6,587 nt of DNA from Actinomycetota bacterium (GTDB lineage: Bacteria; Acidobacteriota; Blastocatellia; Chloracidobacteriales; Chloracidobacteriaceae): assembly GCA_013298335.1 (NCBI GenBank), contig JAAFHI010000197.1, forward strand, positions 1-6,587, read 5' to 3'. Shown one piece after another: positions 1 to 6,094 of this stretch. Both the position numbers and the translations under genes were made by a program. The notes under the pieces were generated by a model, which was not told the origin of the DNA, did not search any database, and saw only the letters and a list, made by a program, of their open reading frames with translations. Every line of letters starts with the position of its first letter. Position 1 is the first letter of the stretch.

Positions 1-14
1 TACAAATTCCACGT

Positions 15-809
15 TTACTTGAAGTTGCGCCGTTGAAAAATGGCCACCGTCAATGACAGCAGGATCAGAAGATAGGCACAGAAATACAGGACGGCGATTC
101 CGACCTGGGTTCCGGTGACCGGAATGCCGTGCGACGTTCGGGTAATGAAATTGAAGTTGGACAGATTCGGAAGCAGGTAGTAGAGCGTACGCAACACGGT
201 CTGCGCGATTTTCAGCGACGGGTATGTCTCCACATTCATGACATCCGCGAACAATTTCAAATCGGAAGTGAAATTCCCGATGATGTAGCCGATGATGCTG
301 AAGAAGACAGCCAGCGTTGGCGTCGTGAATGACGAAAACAGAAGCGCGAGCGCCGTGGCCAGCAGAAGTTCCAGATAGAGCAGAAACGCCGTGGGCACGA
401 TATTCAATAATCCGGCGTCGAATCCGCCCCTTGAGTAGGCGAGCACCGCCAGGATTCCCGCCAGCATGATCGCGCAGTTGACGAACAGGGTCATGGCCAG
501 ACCGAGGAACTTCCCAAGCACGAATTCGTGGCGATGGATCGGTTTCGACAGAATGCTGTAGATCGTGCGCTTGTCGATTTCCTTGTAGACGAGACCGGTC
601 CCGATGAAAACCGCGATCAGGTAGCCGAACAGCAGCATGACGCTCAGGCTGAGATCGATCAGGGCCTTGCGTTCCTGGTTGATTGACAGTTCGCCGATGT
701 AGAGTGACGCGCCAATGAGGATAAAGACAAAGACGATCAGGTTGTAGAGAACCTTGTCCCTGACCGATTCGCGGAAGGTATTGAGGGCAATGGTGATAAC
801 TTGTTTCAT
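15..809 (-). CDS. ABC-2 type transporter permease, complete (264 aa)
   Basis: This is an integral inner-membrane subunit of an ABC transporter, substrate unknown. About six hydrophobic segments are visible, near residues 22-40, 51-74, 98-124, 136-160, 163-180 and 235-258. Between the second and third lies a charged cytoplasmic stretch (about 75-100: YKEIDKRTIYSILSKPIHR then EFVLGKF). This resembles the 'E-K/R-T-hydrophobic-S-P-hydrophobic-R' segment of ABC-2 permeases, which couples to the ATPase. There is no ATP-binding domain and no large periplasmic loop. The length fits the family. The ATG at 807-809 has no Shine-Dalgarno sequence; the leader just upstream is an A8 run on the coding strand. 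No ATPase partner is in the window. The gene is first in its direction, so a partner could lie beyond the left edge. Known of the family: such permeases export drugs, polysaccharides or peptides, or serve gliding and other envelope functions. The sequence does not choose among these. Confidence 0.88.
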   Translation of the reverse strand: MKQVITIALNTFRESVRDKVLYNLIVFVFILIGASLYIGELSINQERKALIDLSLSVMLLFGYLIAVFIGTGLVYKEIDKRTIYSILSKPIHRHEFVLGKFLGLAMTLFVNCAIMLAGILAVLAYSRGGFDAGLLNIVPTAFLLYLELLLATALALLFSSFTTPTLAVFFSIIGYIIGNFTSDLKLFADVMNVETYPSLKIAQTVLRTLYYLLPNLSNFNFITRTSHGIPVTGTQVGIAVLYFCAYLLILLSLTVAIFQRRNFK

Positions 810-845
810 CCGGATTTTTTTTCGAACGAACCCTTGCCATGACGG

Positions 846-868
846 CTAAGGGGACGTCTTCCCCCTAG
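846..868. repeat. Short inverted repeat in the divergent intergenic region
   Basis: CTAAGGGG (846-853) and CCCCCTAG (861-868) form an 8-bp stem with one A.C mismatch around a 7-base loop. It lies about 40 bases upstream of the permease start and about 190 bases before the preferred start of the folate fusion gene. No T-run follows on either strand, so it is not a standard terminator. It could be a regulator site or a structure in the permease 5' leader. Function is unknown. Confidence 0.4.
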
Positions 869-881
869 GATGAAAGAAAGA

Positions 882-909
882 TTGATTGGCTTTGCGTGAA
901 CGCCATTAT
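882..909 (+). promoter_or_regulatory. Weak sigma70-like promoter candidate for the Nudix-DHPS gene
   Basis: TTGATT (882-887) resembles a -35 element. CATTAT (904-909) resembles a -10 element after a 16-base spacer. Each matches 4 of 6 consensus bases. The proposed -10 falls within the dyad GCCATT/AATGGC (902-907 and 914-919, 6-base loop), an arrangement seen at operators. If the promoter is real, transcription would begin near 916 and leave a leader of about 145 bases. This is a weak match, given for its position between divergent genes. Confidence 0.25.
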
Positions 910-965
910 GAACAATGGCCGCCTTTTCGCAAGAACCAAGGTTTGAATACAAGAAATCGTGGGGG

Positions 966-986
966 GTGAAAAGTACAGCTTTTCAC
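966..986 (+). repeat. 8-bp perfect inverted repeat in the leader of the Nudix-DHPS gene
   Basis: GTGAAAAG (966-973) and CTTTTCAC (979-986) pair perfectly around the loop TACAG. A T-rich stretch follows, with five consecutive T at 996-1000. The repeat lies 75 bases before the preferred start at 1062 and could be a weak attenuator-type hairpin or a protein-binding site. The stem is A/T-rich and would be unstable as RNA. I see no resemblance to the tetrahydrofolate riboswitch. Confidence 0.35.
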
Positions 987-1061
987 ATTTATTGCTTTTT
1001 GGCTCGCGATTGGCAATTTTGTATTCCGCAACCGAAAATCACACATCCGCATTCGAACATC

Positions 1062-2360
1062 ATGAGAATTCCCCGTTCCGTTCAAGTCGTCATCATTCGC
1101 GAATCGTTTCACGGGCGCGAAGTATTGGCCCTGCGTCGAATTCCCGCCCGGGGCGGTTTCTGGCAACCGGTCACCGGGCGCGTGGAGGCCGGTGAGTCGT
1201 TCGCCGAGACCGCCCGCCGCGAAGTCGGGGAGGAACTCAATCTCCACGTCGCCCCGTCCGATATCCATGACCTCGGCTATTGCCACAGCTATGCCCTGAA
1301 ACGTGAATGGCTGGTCAACTACCCGCAAGGCACGACCCACAATGACGAGGCGGCGTTCGCCATTTTCATCGGCCCCGAGGTTGAAATCCGGACCGATCCC
1401 GGCGAACACGACGCCCATGAATGGCTGTTGCCGGACGCGGCGTTCGAACGGTTTATCTGGCACGGCAACCGGGAGGCCCTGCGCCGGGCGCTGGCGCTTC
1501 GAAATACTACCCGCCGCCGCTTTGAATGGCGCTGTGGCGGCAAAACCCTCGTTCTCGGTGAAACCGCCCGCGTGATGGGAATTCTCAACGTCACGCCGGA
1601 TTCCTTCGCCGATGGCGGAAGGTTTGATTCGCTCGGACCGGCGCTGGTTCAGGCCGAACGGATGATCGCCGACGGTGCCGACATCCTCGACGTCGGCGGG
1701 GAATCAACCCGGCCCGGTGCCGCGACGGTTTCGACGGACGAGGAAACCGCACGGGTCGTTCCGGTCATTGCCCGGCTGCGCGCGGTCACGCACCTGCCGA
1801 TTTCGGCGGATACCTACAAGTCCGACGTGGCGCTGGCCGCCATCGAAGCCGGCGCGGATATCGTCAACGACATTTCGGGCCTCCGGTTTGACCCGCAACT
1901 GGCGAAGGTCGTCGCCCGCGCCGGGGTGGGCGTCGTTCTGATGCACAGCCGCGGAACGCCCGGTGCGCTCCACGGCCTGCCGCCGGTCGATGACATTTTT
2001 GCGGACGTCGAGGCCGGCCTTCGTCACAGCCTCGCGCTCGCGCTGGACGCGGGCATCGCGCCCGAGTGCATCGTTCTCGATCCGGGCATCGGGTTCGGCA
2101 AGACCGTCGCCGACAATTTCGCATTGCTCGGTGGATTCGACCGCTTGGCCGCGCTCGGTTTTCCTTTGCTGATCGGGACTTCGCGAAAGTCGTTCCTCGG
2201 CGTGGCCGCCAGACGCGATCATCCCGACGACCGGCTGTTTGCCACCGCCGCCACGACCGCGCTCGCCGTCGAACGCGGCGCGCATGTCCTGCGGGTACAT
2301 GACGTCGCGCCCGCGCGGGACTGCATCACCGTGACCGAGGCGGTCATTCGGGAAAAATAA
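1062..2360 (+). CDS. folP: Fused Nudix hydrolase (NudB-like) and dihydropteroate synthase, 432 aa
   Basis: Two complete folate-type domains lie in one chain. Residues 1-145 are a Nudix domain. Its Nudix box spans 39-61 (G39, E45, R53-E54, E57-E58; the usual Gly near the end is N60). The preceding GFWQPVTGRVEAGE and the following E-H...W segment resemble E. coli NudB, which strips pyrophosphate from dihydroneopterin triphosphate. Residues from about 160 to 432 are dihydropteroate synthase, which joins the pterin pyrophosphate to p-aminobenzoate. Its motifs are NVTPDSF (176-182), GGESTRPG (212-219), DPGIGFGK (340-347), GTSRKSF (372-378) and RVHDV (411-415). The linker is only about 15-20 residues. 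The frame is open from ATG 915, but that 49-residue extension is lower in GC and resembles neither domain, so I chose ATG 1062. No Shine-Dalgarno is visible there. The cytosolic enzyme roles are sure for DHPS; the Nudix substrate is inferred from similarity and fusion. Confidence 0.9.
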   Translation: MRIPRSVQVVIIRESFHGREVLALRRIPARGGFWQPVTGRVEAGESFAETARREVGEELNLHVAPSDIHDLGYCHSYALKREWLVNYPQGTTHNDEAAFAIFIGPEVEIRTDPGEHDAHEWLLPDAAFERFIWHGNREALRRALALRNTTRRRFEWRCGGKTLVLGETARVMGILNVTPDSFADGGRFDSLGPALVQAERMIADGADILDVGGESTRPGAATVSTDEETARVVPVIARLRAVTHLPISADTYKSDVALAAIEAGADIVNDISGLRFDPQLAKVVARAGVGVVLMHSRGTPGALHGLPPVDDIFADVEAGLRHSLALALDAGIAPECIVLDPGIGFGKTVADNFALLGGFDRLAALGFPLLIGTSRKSFLGVAARRDHPDDRLFATAATTALAVERGAHVLRVHDVAPARDCITVTEAVIREK

Positions 2361-2368
2361 TCGGAGTT

Positions 2369-2896
2369 CTATTCGAGCCAGTGTTTTCCGCCGAGGAAGG
2401 GAATCCACGCGAAGACGGTCAGCCAGTGAATGACGACCGCCGGATAGATTGAGCCGGTTTTGCGATAGGTCAGCGTGCAGACGAGGCCGAGCAGCCCCGC
2501 CGAAACCAGAAAGACCGGATGGCTGAACGCATCGAAGGCTTGCGGACGGAGGAACCTGCCGTTCAGCGGATGCGCGGCGATGAAGATCGCGAGCGAGACC
2601 GCCGATTGAATGAGGACGGATCGCACCGTCGCTTTTTCTTCACGGTGCGGAACGAACAATCCCCGATAGACGAGTTCTTCAAGCAGGCAGGGCTTGAGCG
2701 CGATGATGAACGCGAACACCGGCAGGACCCGACCGGGAAGCGCCGCCGGGCCGGGATTGAGAAAGCCGGAAAATATTCCAAGCAAACCAACCGTCAGGAA
2801 GTAGAGCGCCGCGATGCCGCCGCACCAGAGCCATTCCAGCCGGGAGGGCAGGGTCGTCAGCGCGCGGCGCAGGCTGCGAAGGCGGGCGCGAAGCAT
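2369..2896 (-). CDS. CPBP family intramembrane metalloprotease (175 aa)
   Basis: This is a membrane-embedded protease of the CPBP (CaaX protease and bacteriocin-processing, Abi) family. The three conserved family motifs are in order: EExxxR at 73-78 (E73, E74, R78), FxxxH at 105-109 (H109), and a late His in IHWLT (H157). These supply the catalytic glutamate and the metal-binding residues. Hydrophobic segments lie near 25-45, 57-75, 93-109, 127-143 and 150-166, and the basic N-terminus (RARLRSLRR) should stay cytoplasmic. It is short for the family, but all motifs are present. It begins 5 bases after the gpsA stop, with a weak purine stretch (AAAGAAG) directly before the ATG, so it is probably co-transcribed and coupled with gpsA. 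Its stop is 8 bases from the convergent folate gene's stop, with no hairpin terminator between. Known members act in protein maturation or immunity to self-made peptides; the substrate here is unknown. Confidence 0.87.
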   Translation of the reverse strand: MLRARLRSLRRALTTLPSRLEWLWCGGIAALYFLTVGLLGIFSGFLNPGPAALPGRVLPVFAFIIALKPCLLEELVYRGLFVPHREEKATVRSVLIQSAVSLAIFIAAHPLNGRFLRPQAFDAFSHPVFLVSAGLLGLVCTLTYRKTGSIYPAVVIHWLTVFAWIPFLGGKHWLE

Positions 2897-2901
2897 CTTC
2901 T

Positions 2902-3930
2902 TTAATACTCACGGCGCAACGGGCGTCCCATCACGTCGGCCATGGCGTCGCGGACGCTGCGGCCTTCATACAAAACCTGATACATCCCGCGCGTCATCGG
3001 CATGTCCACGTTGTGTTTTTGCGCGAGTAAATACACGGCTTTGGTGGTTTTCACGCCTTCCGCGATGTTGGTCATTCCGGCCAGAATGTCGTCGAGCGTA
3101 CGACCCTTGCCGAGTTCGACGCCGACGTGCCGGTTGCGCGACAGTCCGCCGGTCGCGGTGAGAAAGAGATCGCCGACGCCGGCCAGTCCGGAGAGCGTTT
3201 CCACGCGCGCGCCCTGCGCGACCGCGAGGCGCGTGATTTCCGCGAGGCCGCGCGTGATGAGCGTGACGACCGTGTTGTGGCCGAAGCCGAGGCCGGTCAT
3301 GACGCCCGCCGCGATGGCGATGACGTTCTTGACCGCGCCCGCGATCTCGACGCCGGTGACGTCCTGATTGGTGTAGAGCCGGAAGGTCGGAATGCTCAGT
3401 TCCCGCTGGACGTACTCGCCCCAGCGCGGCGCGAACGAGGCGACGACTGTCGCGGTCGGATCGCCCTTGGCCACTTCGTACGCGAAGTTCGGTCCAGACA
3501 GCGCGACGTAGCGCGGTTCGAATTCCTCATGAAAAACGTCGTGGGTCACTTCCGACATCCGCATCAGGGTATCGGTCTCGATGCCCTTGGTCGCGCTGAC
3601 GAAAACCGTCGTCGGTTTGACGAACGGCTTCATCTCCACCAGCGTCGCGCGCGTGACATGCGAGGGGACGACCATCAGCACGATGGACGCGCCGTCGAGC
3701 GCCACGTCGAGCCGGTCGGTCGCGTGGAGGTTTTCAGGGAAGGGAAACCCCGCGAGATAGCGCTTGTTTTCACGGTCGGCGACGATTTCGGCGATGTGTT
3801 CGGGACGGTGTCCCCAGAGGGTGACGGTCCGCGCGCCATCGTCGGACGCACCTCGCCGCGCCGCGACGAGCGCGAGCGCCGTTCCCCAACTTCCGGCGCC
3901 GATGACGGCGATGCGATGGGCTGGTTTCAT
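2902..3930 (-). CDS. gpsA: Glycerol-3-phosphate dehydrogenase [NAD(P)+], 342 aa
   Basis: This cytosolic enzyme reduces dihydroxyacetone phosphate to sn-glycerol 3-phosphate, the backbone for phospholipids. The N-terminal Rossmann domain starts with GAGSWGTALA (11-20). SATKGIE (112-118) carries conserved Lys115. LSGPNFAYEVAKGDPTA spans 144-160. The catalytic region has GAVKNVIAIAAG (198-209, Lys201), and GVGDLFLT (251-258, Asp254) is followed by SRNR (264-267). All hallmark motifs are present, and the length is normal for GpsA. The ATG at 3928-3930 has no clear Shine-Dalgarno sequence and stands 35 bases from a large palindrome upstream. The usual bacterial neighbour plsY is absent; a CPBP protease gene follows instead. 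The coding region is strongly GC-rich, and so carries a long open antisense frame (3127-3942) that I do not believe is a gene. Confidence 0.97.
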   Translation of the reverse strand: MKPAHRIAVIGAGSWGTALALVAARRGASDDGARTVTLWGHRPEHIAEIVADRENKRYLAGFPFPENLHATDRLDVALDGASIVLMVVPSHVTRATLVEMKPFVKPTTVFVSATKGIETDTLMRMSEVTHDVFHEEFEPRYVALSGPNFAYEVAKGDPTATVVASFAPRWGEYVQRELSIPTFRLYTNQDVTGVEIAGAVKNVIAIAAGVMTGLGFGHNTVVTLITRGLAEITRLAVAQGARVETLSGLAGVGDLFLTATGGLSRNRHVGVELGKGRTLDDILAGMTNIAEGVKTTKAVYLLAQKHNVDMPMTRGMYQVLYEGRSVRDAMADVMGRPLRREY

Positions 3931-3965
3931 AAAGCGTACTGACGAAAAACGTGCGTGCCAGATTG

Positions 3966-4036
3966 TGTGTCGCTAGCCCGACCGTGAGGGAGGGCGTCAT
4001 GTTTGCGCCCTCCCTCACGGTCGGGCTAGCGACACA
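3966..4036. repeat. Perfect 31-bp inverted repeat, 9-base loop
   Basis: Arms 3966-3996 and 4006-4036 are exact reverse complements over 31 bases. The loop is TCATGTTTG (3997-4005). The next outer bases (3965 and 4037) do not pair. Each arm contains GCTAGC (3972-3977 and 4025-4030). The repeat lies between the ptuB-like stop (20 bases away) and the gpsA start (35 bases away). Neither strand has a T-run after the stem, so it is not a classic intrinsic terminator, although such a stem could still stop transcription or protect an RNA 3' end. The length and perfection suggest a dispersed palindromic element (REP-, MITE- or ERIC-like). Only one copy is visible here, so dispersal is untested. Both strands can be read to the same peptide, SLTVGLAT, which follows from the symmetry alone. 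Confidence 0.93.
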
Positions 4037-4056
4037 GGTCCCGTTGCGGTTATTGC

Positions 4057-4764
4057 TTAAAGTTTGCCGCCGTGCGGCAAATTGTCTTCATTTGGATGTG
4101 GAGAAATCGGCTGCGTCGTCTGGTAGTCAAAACAACGATCTTCCGTGCCGGGGAATGCTTCGATAAAGCGCCGCCGCATCTCGGGAACATCTTCAAACGC
4201 GGCCATCCAGATGCTGAAGAATCCCGCGTATTTTGCGGCGGTTACGATTCTGTTCGCCACTTCACTGATTGGCTGGGCATTCCAATCTTGTCGAGCATCC
4301 AAAGCTTCCAGCCAGACTTCCTTCCGTTGAAACAACCGTTCTCGTCGAAGGCGTGTTCTGTCCGCCTTGTTCAGATTGAGAAGGTCCAAAGTGGCCTGAG
4401 CTTGCGAACTTGCGATTGAATCAAGGCCCGGTTGTACTTCAACAACTCCGTCTGGTCGGTAGACGAATGCTACGAACGTATTGTCGCGGTCAGGGATGAT
4501 CCAATTATGGACATCCCCGCCCTTGGTGAGTTTGCAGGAGTTACAGCTTGAACACGCCAGAAGAAAATTCGACCAAACGCATTCCAAGTGAGCAAACGCG
4601 GGCAGTGCCTTGGGCTGAATATGTTCAACGGCAATACCGCTTGGATTCCGCTGTTCGCAATAACTGCAATACCAACCGAGCCGCTCGCCCAGCCCGTCGC
4701 AGGCTTTAGGGTAGTCATCTCCGTCCGTGTACTTGTAAGCCGAGCCTTTCCGAACCGGGCGCAT
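4057..4764 (-). CDS. ptuB: HNH endonuclease, Septu PtuB-like (235 aa)
   Basis: This is the likely nuclease effector of a Septu-type anti-phage pair. The HNH core is near the N-terminus: CSYC (33-36) and CSSC (71-74) are paired cysteines that should hold zinc. VEHIQPK (46-52) carries the Glu47-His48 of the beta-beta-alpha-metal fold. Asn66 in WSNFLLAC, then Asn75 and Lys78, complete the motif. The later part (about 88-110, NWIIPDRDN and a short beta region) and a helical C-terminus (about 120-215) resemble HNH partners of SMC/OLD-like ATPases. The size fits PtuB. ATG 4762-4764 follows the ATPase stop with no gap (TAAATG). AGGTG (4770-4774 on the coding strand) gives a good ribosome site 5 bases upstream, so expression should be coupled. 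Septu membership rests on motif content and gene order. It could instead be another ATPase-HNH defence type, such as a retron-associated HNH, but no reverse transcriptase is present. Confidence 0.82.
   Translation of the reverse strand: MRPVRKGSAYKYTDGDDYPKACDGLGERLGWYCSYCEQRNPSGIAVEHIQPKALPAFAHLECVWSNFLLACSSCNSCKLTKGGDVHNWIIPDRDNTFVAFVYRPDGVVEVQPGLDSIASSQAQATLDLLNLNKADRTRLRRERLFQRKEVWLEALDARQDWNAQPISEVANRIVTAAKYAGFFSIWMAAFEDVPEMRRRFIEAFPGTEDRCFDYQTTQPISPHPNEDNLPHGGKL
4063..4081 (-). repeat. 8-bp hairpin overlapping the 3' end of the ptuB-like gene
   Basis: TTTGCCGC (4063-4070) and GCGGCAAA (4074-4081) pair perfectly around a 3-base loop. The hairpin lies inside the last codons of the HNH gene, just before its TAA at 4057-4059. 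In the transcript it would be followed by CTTTAAGC, which is too poor in U for a strong terminator. With the 31-bp palindrome further downstream, it gives the cassette transcript two successive stem-loops at its 3' end. Confidence 0.5.
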
Positions 4765-6078
4765 TTATTCACCTATCTTGGCAATTCGCTTTCTTTCCAA
4801 AAAAGCTTGAAATGCGGGATTATCCGCAAAGGGAGCGATTCGGTTGGCGAGTTGGTCCTTGAACGCTTCGAGTCTTTCCTTCGGTGTTTTATCGGCCTTA
4901 TCAAGATCGTCAAGGTACTCATTCGCCGCTTCAAGCATTTGTTTGTAACGCTGGCTGAATTCGAGATCGTCAACACCCATGACTTCAGCCGCGATTTCTT
5001 CAATGCCGAGGTTGTCCAGGCTTGAAGCTTCTTCGCCGTCGAGCGAAATCAACTCCTCGCCGGAACGTAGAGATTGAATGAGGAACGGCGAGTGTGTCGT
5101 GCAGATGAACTGAATCTTCGGGAAAGTTCTTCGCAAATCCTCGATGACCCGACGTTGCCACTTCGGATGGAGGTGCAGGTCGAGTTCGTCAACAAGGACA
5201 ACGCCGGGTGTTTCAAGCAGTACGTTTTCGCCGAGATGCGGATTGAGAATCGTTGCGCGGAGGGCAATGTCTCCGACCATCACGAGTAAAACCCGCTGTC
5301 CGGCGCTCAAGTTGCTGAAGGGAACGGGGTCGCGGTCTTCAAACTCAACGACGACCAGTTTTTGAAACAGGTCATAACGAATTTCCTTGAACTTTTCAAA
5401 GCACTCCGAAATAGCAGTATTTACAATGGCAAGCTCGTCAACACGATCGGTCTTGATTCTGTTATTTTGATGGGTGGCGGCAAGTCGTTCGAGGGTTTTG
5501 GAGACGATCCAGTTGGAAAAGGCTTGGTCATTCGCGCCGGTGTGAAAGCAATCTTGAAATGCGTCCAGCCTCGAAACCTGAAGTGTTGCCGCCTGTAAAT
5601 CTGAAATGAGCGCTTCTGACTGTTTCCAAAGTCGATCACACCCATAAAAGGCAAGAACAGGGAGCGTTTCCCACTTGCCTTGCTCGGCGGCGTTAATTGC
5701 GGAAGTAAGATTCTGCTTGAAGTTGAACTCGGAATGAACCGTTGTGTAGCTCGGAGAATATTCCCGTGTCCATTCAACTTTTTTTTCAAGAACTTCTCCC
5801 TGAGCTTCAATCAAACAAGGAAGGATTTGATCGAATCGCCAAGCATCCCCCGTTTTATTTGCCGCGACCCGCACTTCATTCTCGTCAATCATTCGGCGGC
5901 GTTCACGGTCGTCAAAAATACCGTAGACGAACGCCCCCATCGCGACGCTGATGGCATTCAAAAGCGCAGTCTTTCCGCTTCCATTCACCCCGATGACGAG
6001 GTTGAAGTTCGGATGGAAGCGGAAAGACTGATCCTTGAAGAGCTTGAAGTTCTGGATGCGGATTTCGTCGATTCTCAT
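4765..6078 (-). CDS. ptuA: ABC/OLD-type AAA ATPase, Septu PtuA-like (437 aa)
   Basis: This is the likely sensor and ATPase partner of the HNH nuclease. It opens with the IRIQNFKLFKD segment typical of RecF/SMC/OLD-class ATPases. It has Walker A GVNGSGKT (30-37), an ABC-signature-like NLSAGQR (256-262), Walker B with VVLVDELD (293-300; Asp297, Glu298) and a DLHLHP D-loop region, and a His-switch TTHSPFL (327-333). About 220 residues separate Walker A from the signature, too short for a long SMC coiled coil. The C-terminus (about 385-437) is helical and charged. No TOPRIM domain is visible, which argues against canonical OLD nucleases. ATG 6076-6078 is chosen because the ATPase fold begins there and AAGGAG lies 10 bases upstream. 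An in-frame extension to 6240 reads through the neighbour in the wrong frame. In known Septu systems PtuA and PtuB form a complex that attacks DNA during phage infection; function here is inferred. GC is clearly lower than in the flanking genes. Confidence 0.83.
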   Translation of the reverse strand: MRIDEIRIQNFKLFKDQSFRFHPNFNLVIGVNGSGKTALLNAISVAMGAFVYGIFDDRERRRMIDENEVRVAANKTGDAWRFDQILPCLIEAQGEVLEKKVEWTREYSPSYTTVHSEFNFKQNLTSAINAAEQGKWETLPVLAFYGCDRLWKQSEALISDLQAATLQVSRLDAFQDCFHTGANDQAFSNWIVSKTLERLAATHQNNRIKTDRVDELAIVNTAISECFEKFKEIRYDLFQKLVVVEFEDRDPVPFSNLSAGQRVLLVMVGDIALRATILNPHLGENVLLETPGVVLVDELDLHLHPKWQRRVIEDLRRTFPKIQFICTTHSPFLIQSLRSGEELISLDGEEASSLDNLGIEEIAAEVMGVDDLEFSQRYKQMLEAANEYLDDLDKADKTPKERLEAFKDQLANRIAPFADNPAFQAFLERKRIAKIGE

Positions 6079-6088
6079 CGAGGCGTCA

Positions 6089-6094
6089 CTCCTT
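6089..6094 (-). promoter_or_regulatory. Ribosome binding site of the ptuA-like gene, overlapping the previous stop codon
   Basis: On the minus strand AAGGAG ends 10 bases before the ATG at 6078. Its first two A bases are the last two bases of the upstream gene's TAA (6093-6095). Ribosomes terminating on the upstream gene would be placed on this site, so translational coupling is likely. This site fixes the ATPase start at 6078 rather than further upstream. Confidence 0.7.

Noticed and set aside
915..1061. N-terminal extension of the Nudix-DHPS protein from ATG 915
   Set aside because: The 49 residues show no similarity to the Nudix fold, the stretch has lower GC and contains promoter-like and dyad sequences, and homologous Nudix domains start close to residue 50 of the long form.
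906..1463. Open frame of 185 codons on the minus strand
   Set aside because: It lies antisense to the Nudix domain, its product matches no family I recognise, and the plus-strand frame has clear Nudix motifs.
1704..2408. Open frame of 234 codons on the minus strand
   Set aside because: It is antisense to the DHPS domain. The composition (many Arg, Gly, Asp) is what GC-rich antisense gives.
3127..3942. Open frame of 271 codons on the plus strand
   Set aside because: It is antisense to gpsA, whose motifs are complete. The product is a low-complexity Arg/Asp/Glu string, typical of a shadow frame.
3966..4036. Palindrome as a standard rho-independent terminator
   Set aside because: No T-run follows the stem on either strand, and the stem is much longer than usual.
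3951..4166. Small open frames crossing the palindrome on both strands (also 3770-4018 minus)
   Set aside because: The shared peptide SLTVGLAT is a consequence of the inverted repeat. The frames run antisense or out of frame into gpsA and the HNH gene.
4057..6078. Retron-associated PtuAB, with hidden reverse transcriptase or msr-msd RNA
   Set aside because: No reverse transcriptase frame exists in the window, and the only non-coding gap nearby (3931-4056) is mostly the palindrome. A distant retron component beyond the right edge is unlikely because the adjacent gene is an Ig-like protein.
4765..6078. ATPase as RecF, SMC or canonical OLD nuclease
   Set aside because: It is too short between Walker A and the signature for SMC coiled coils, no TOPRIM domain is visible for OLD, and the direct HNH partner fits PtuA better.
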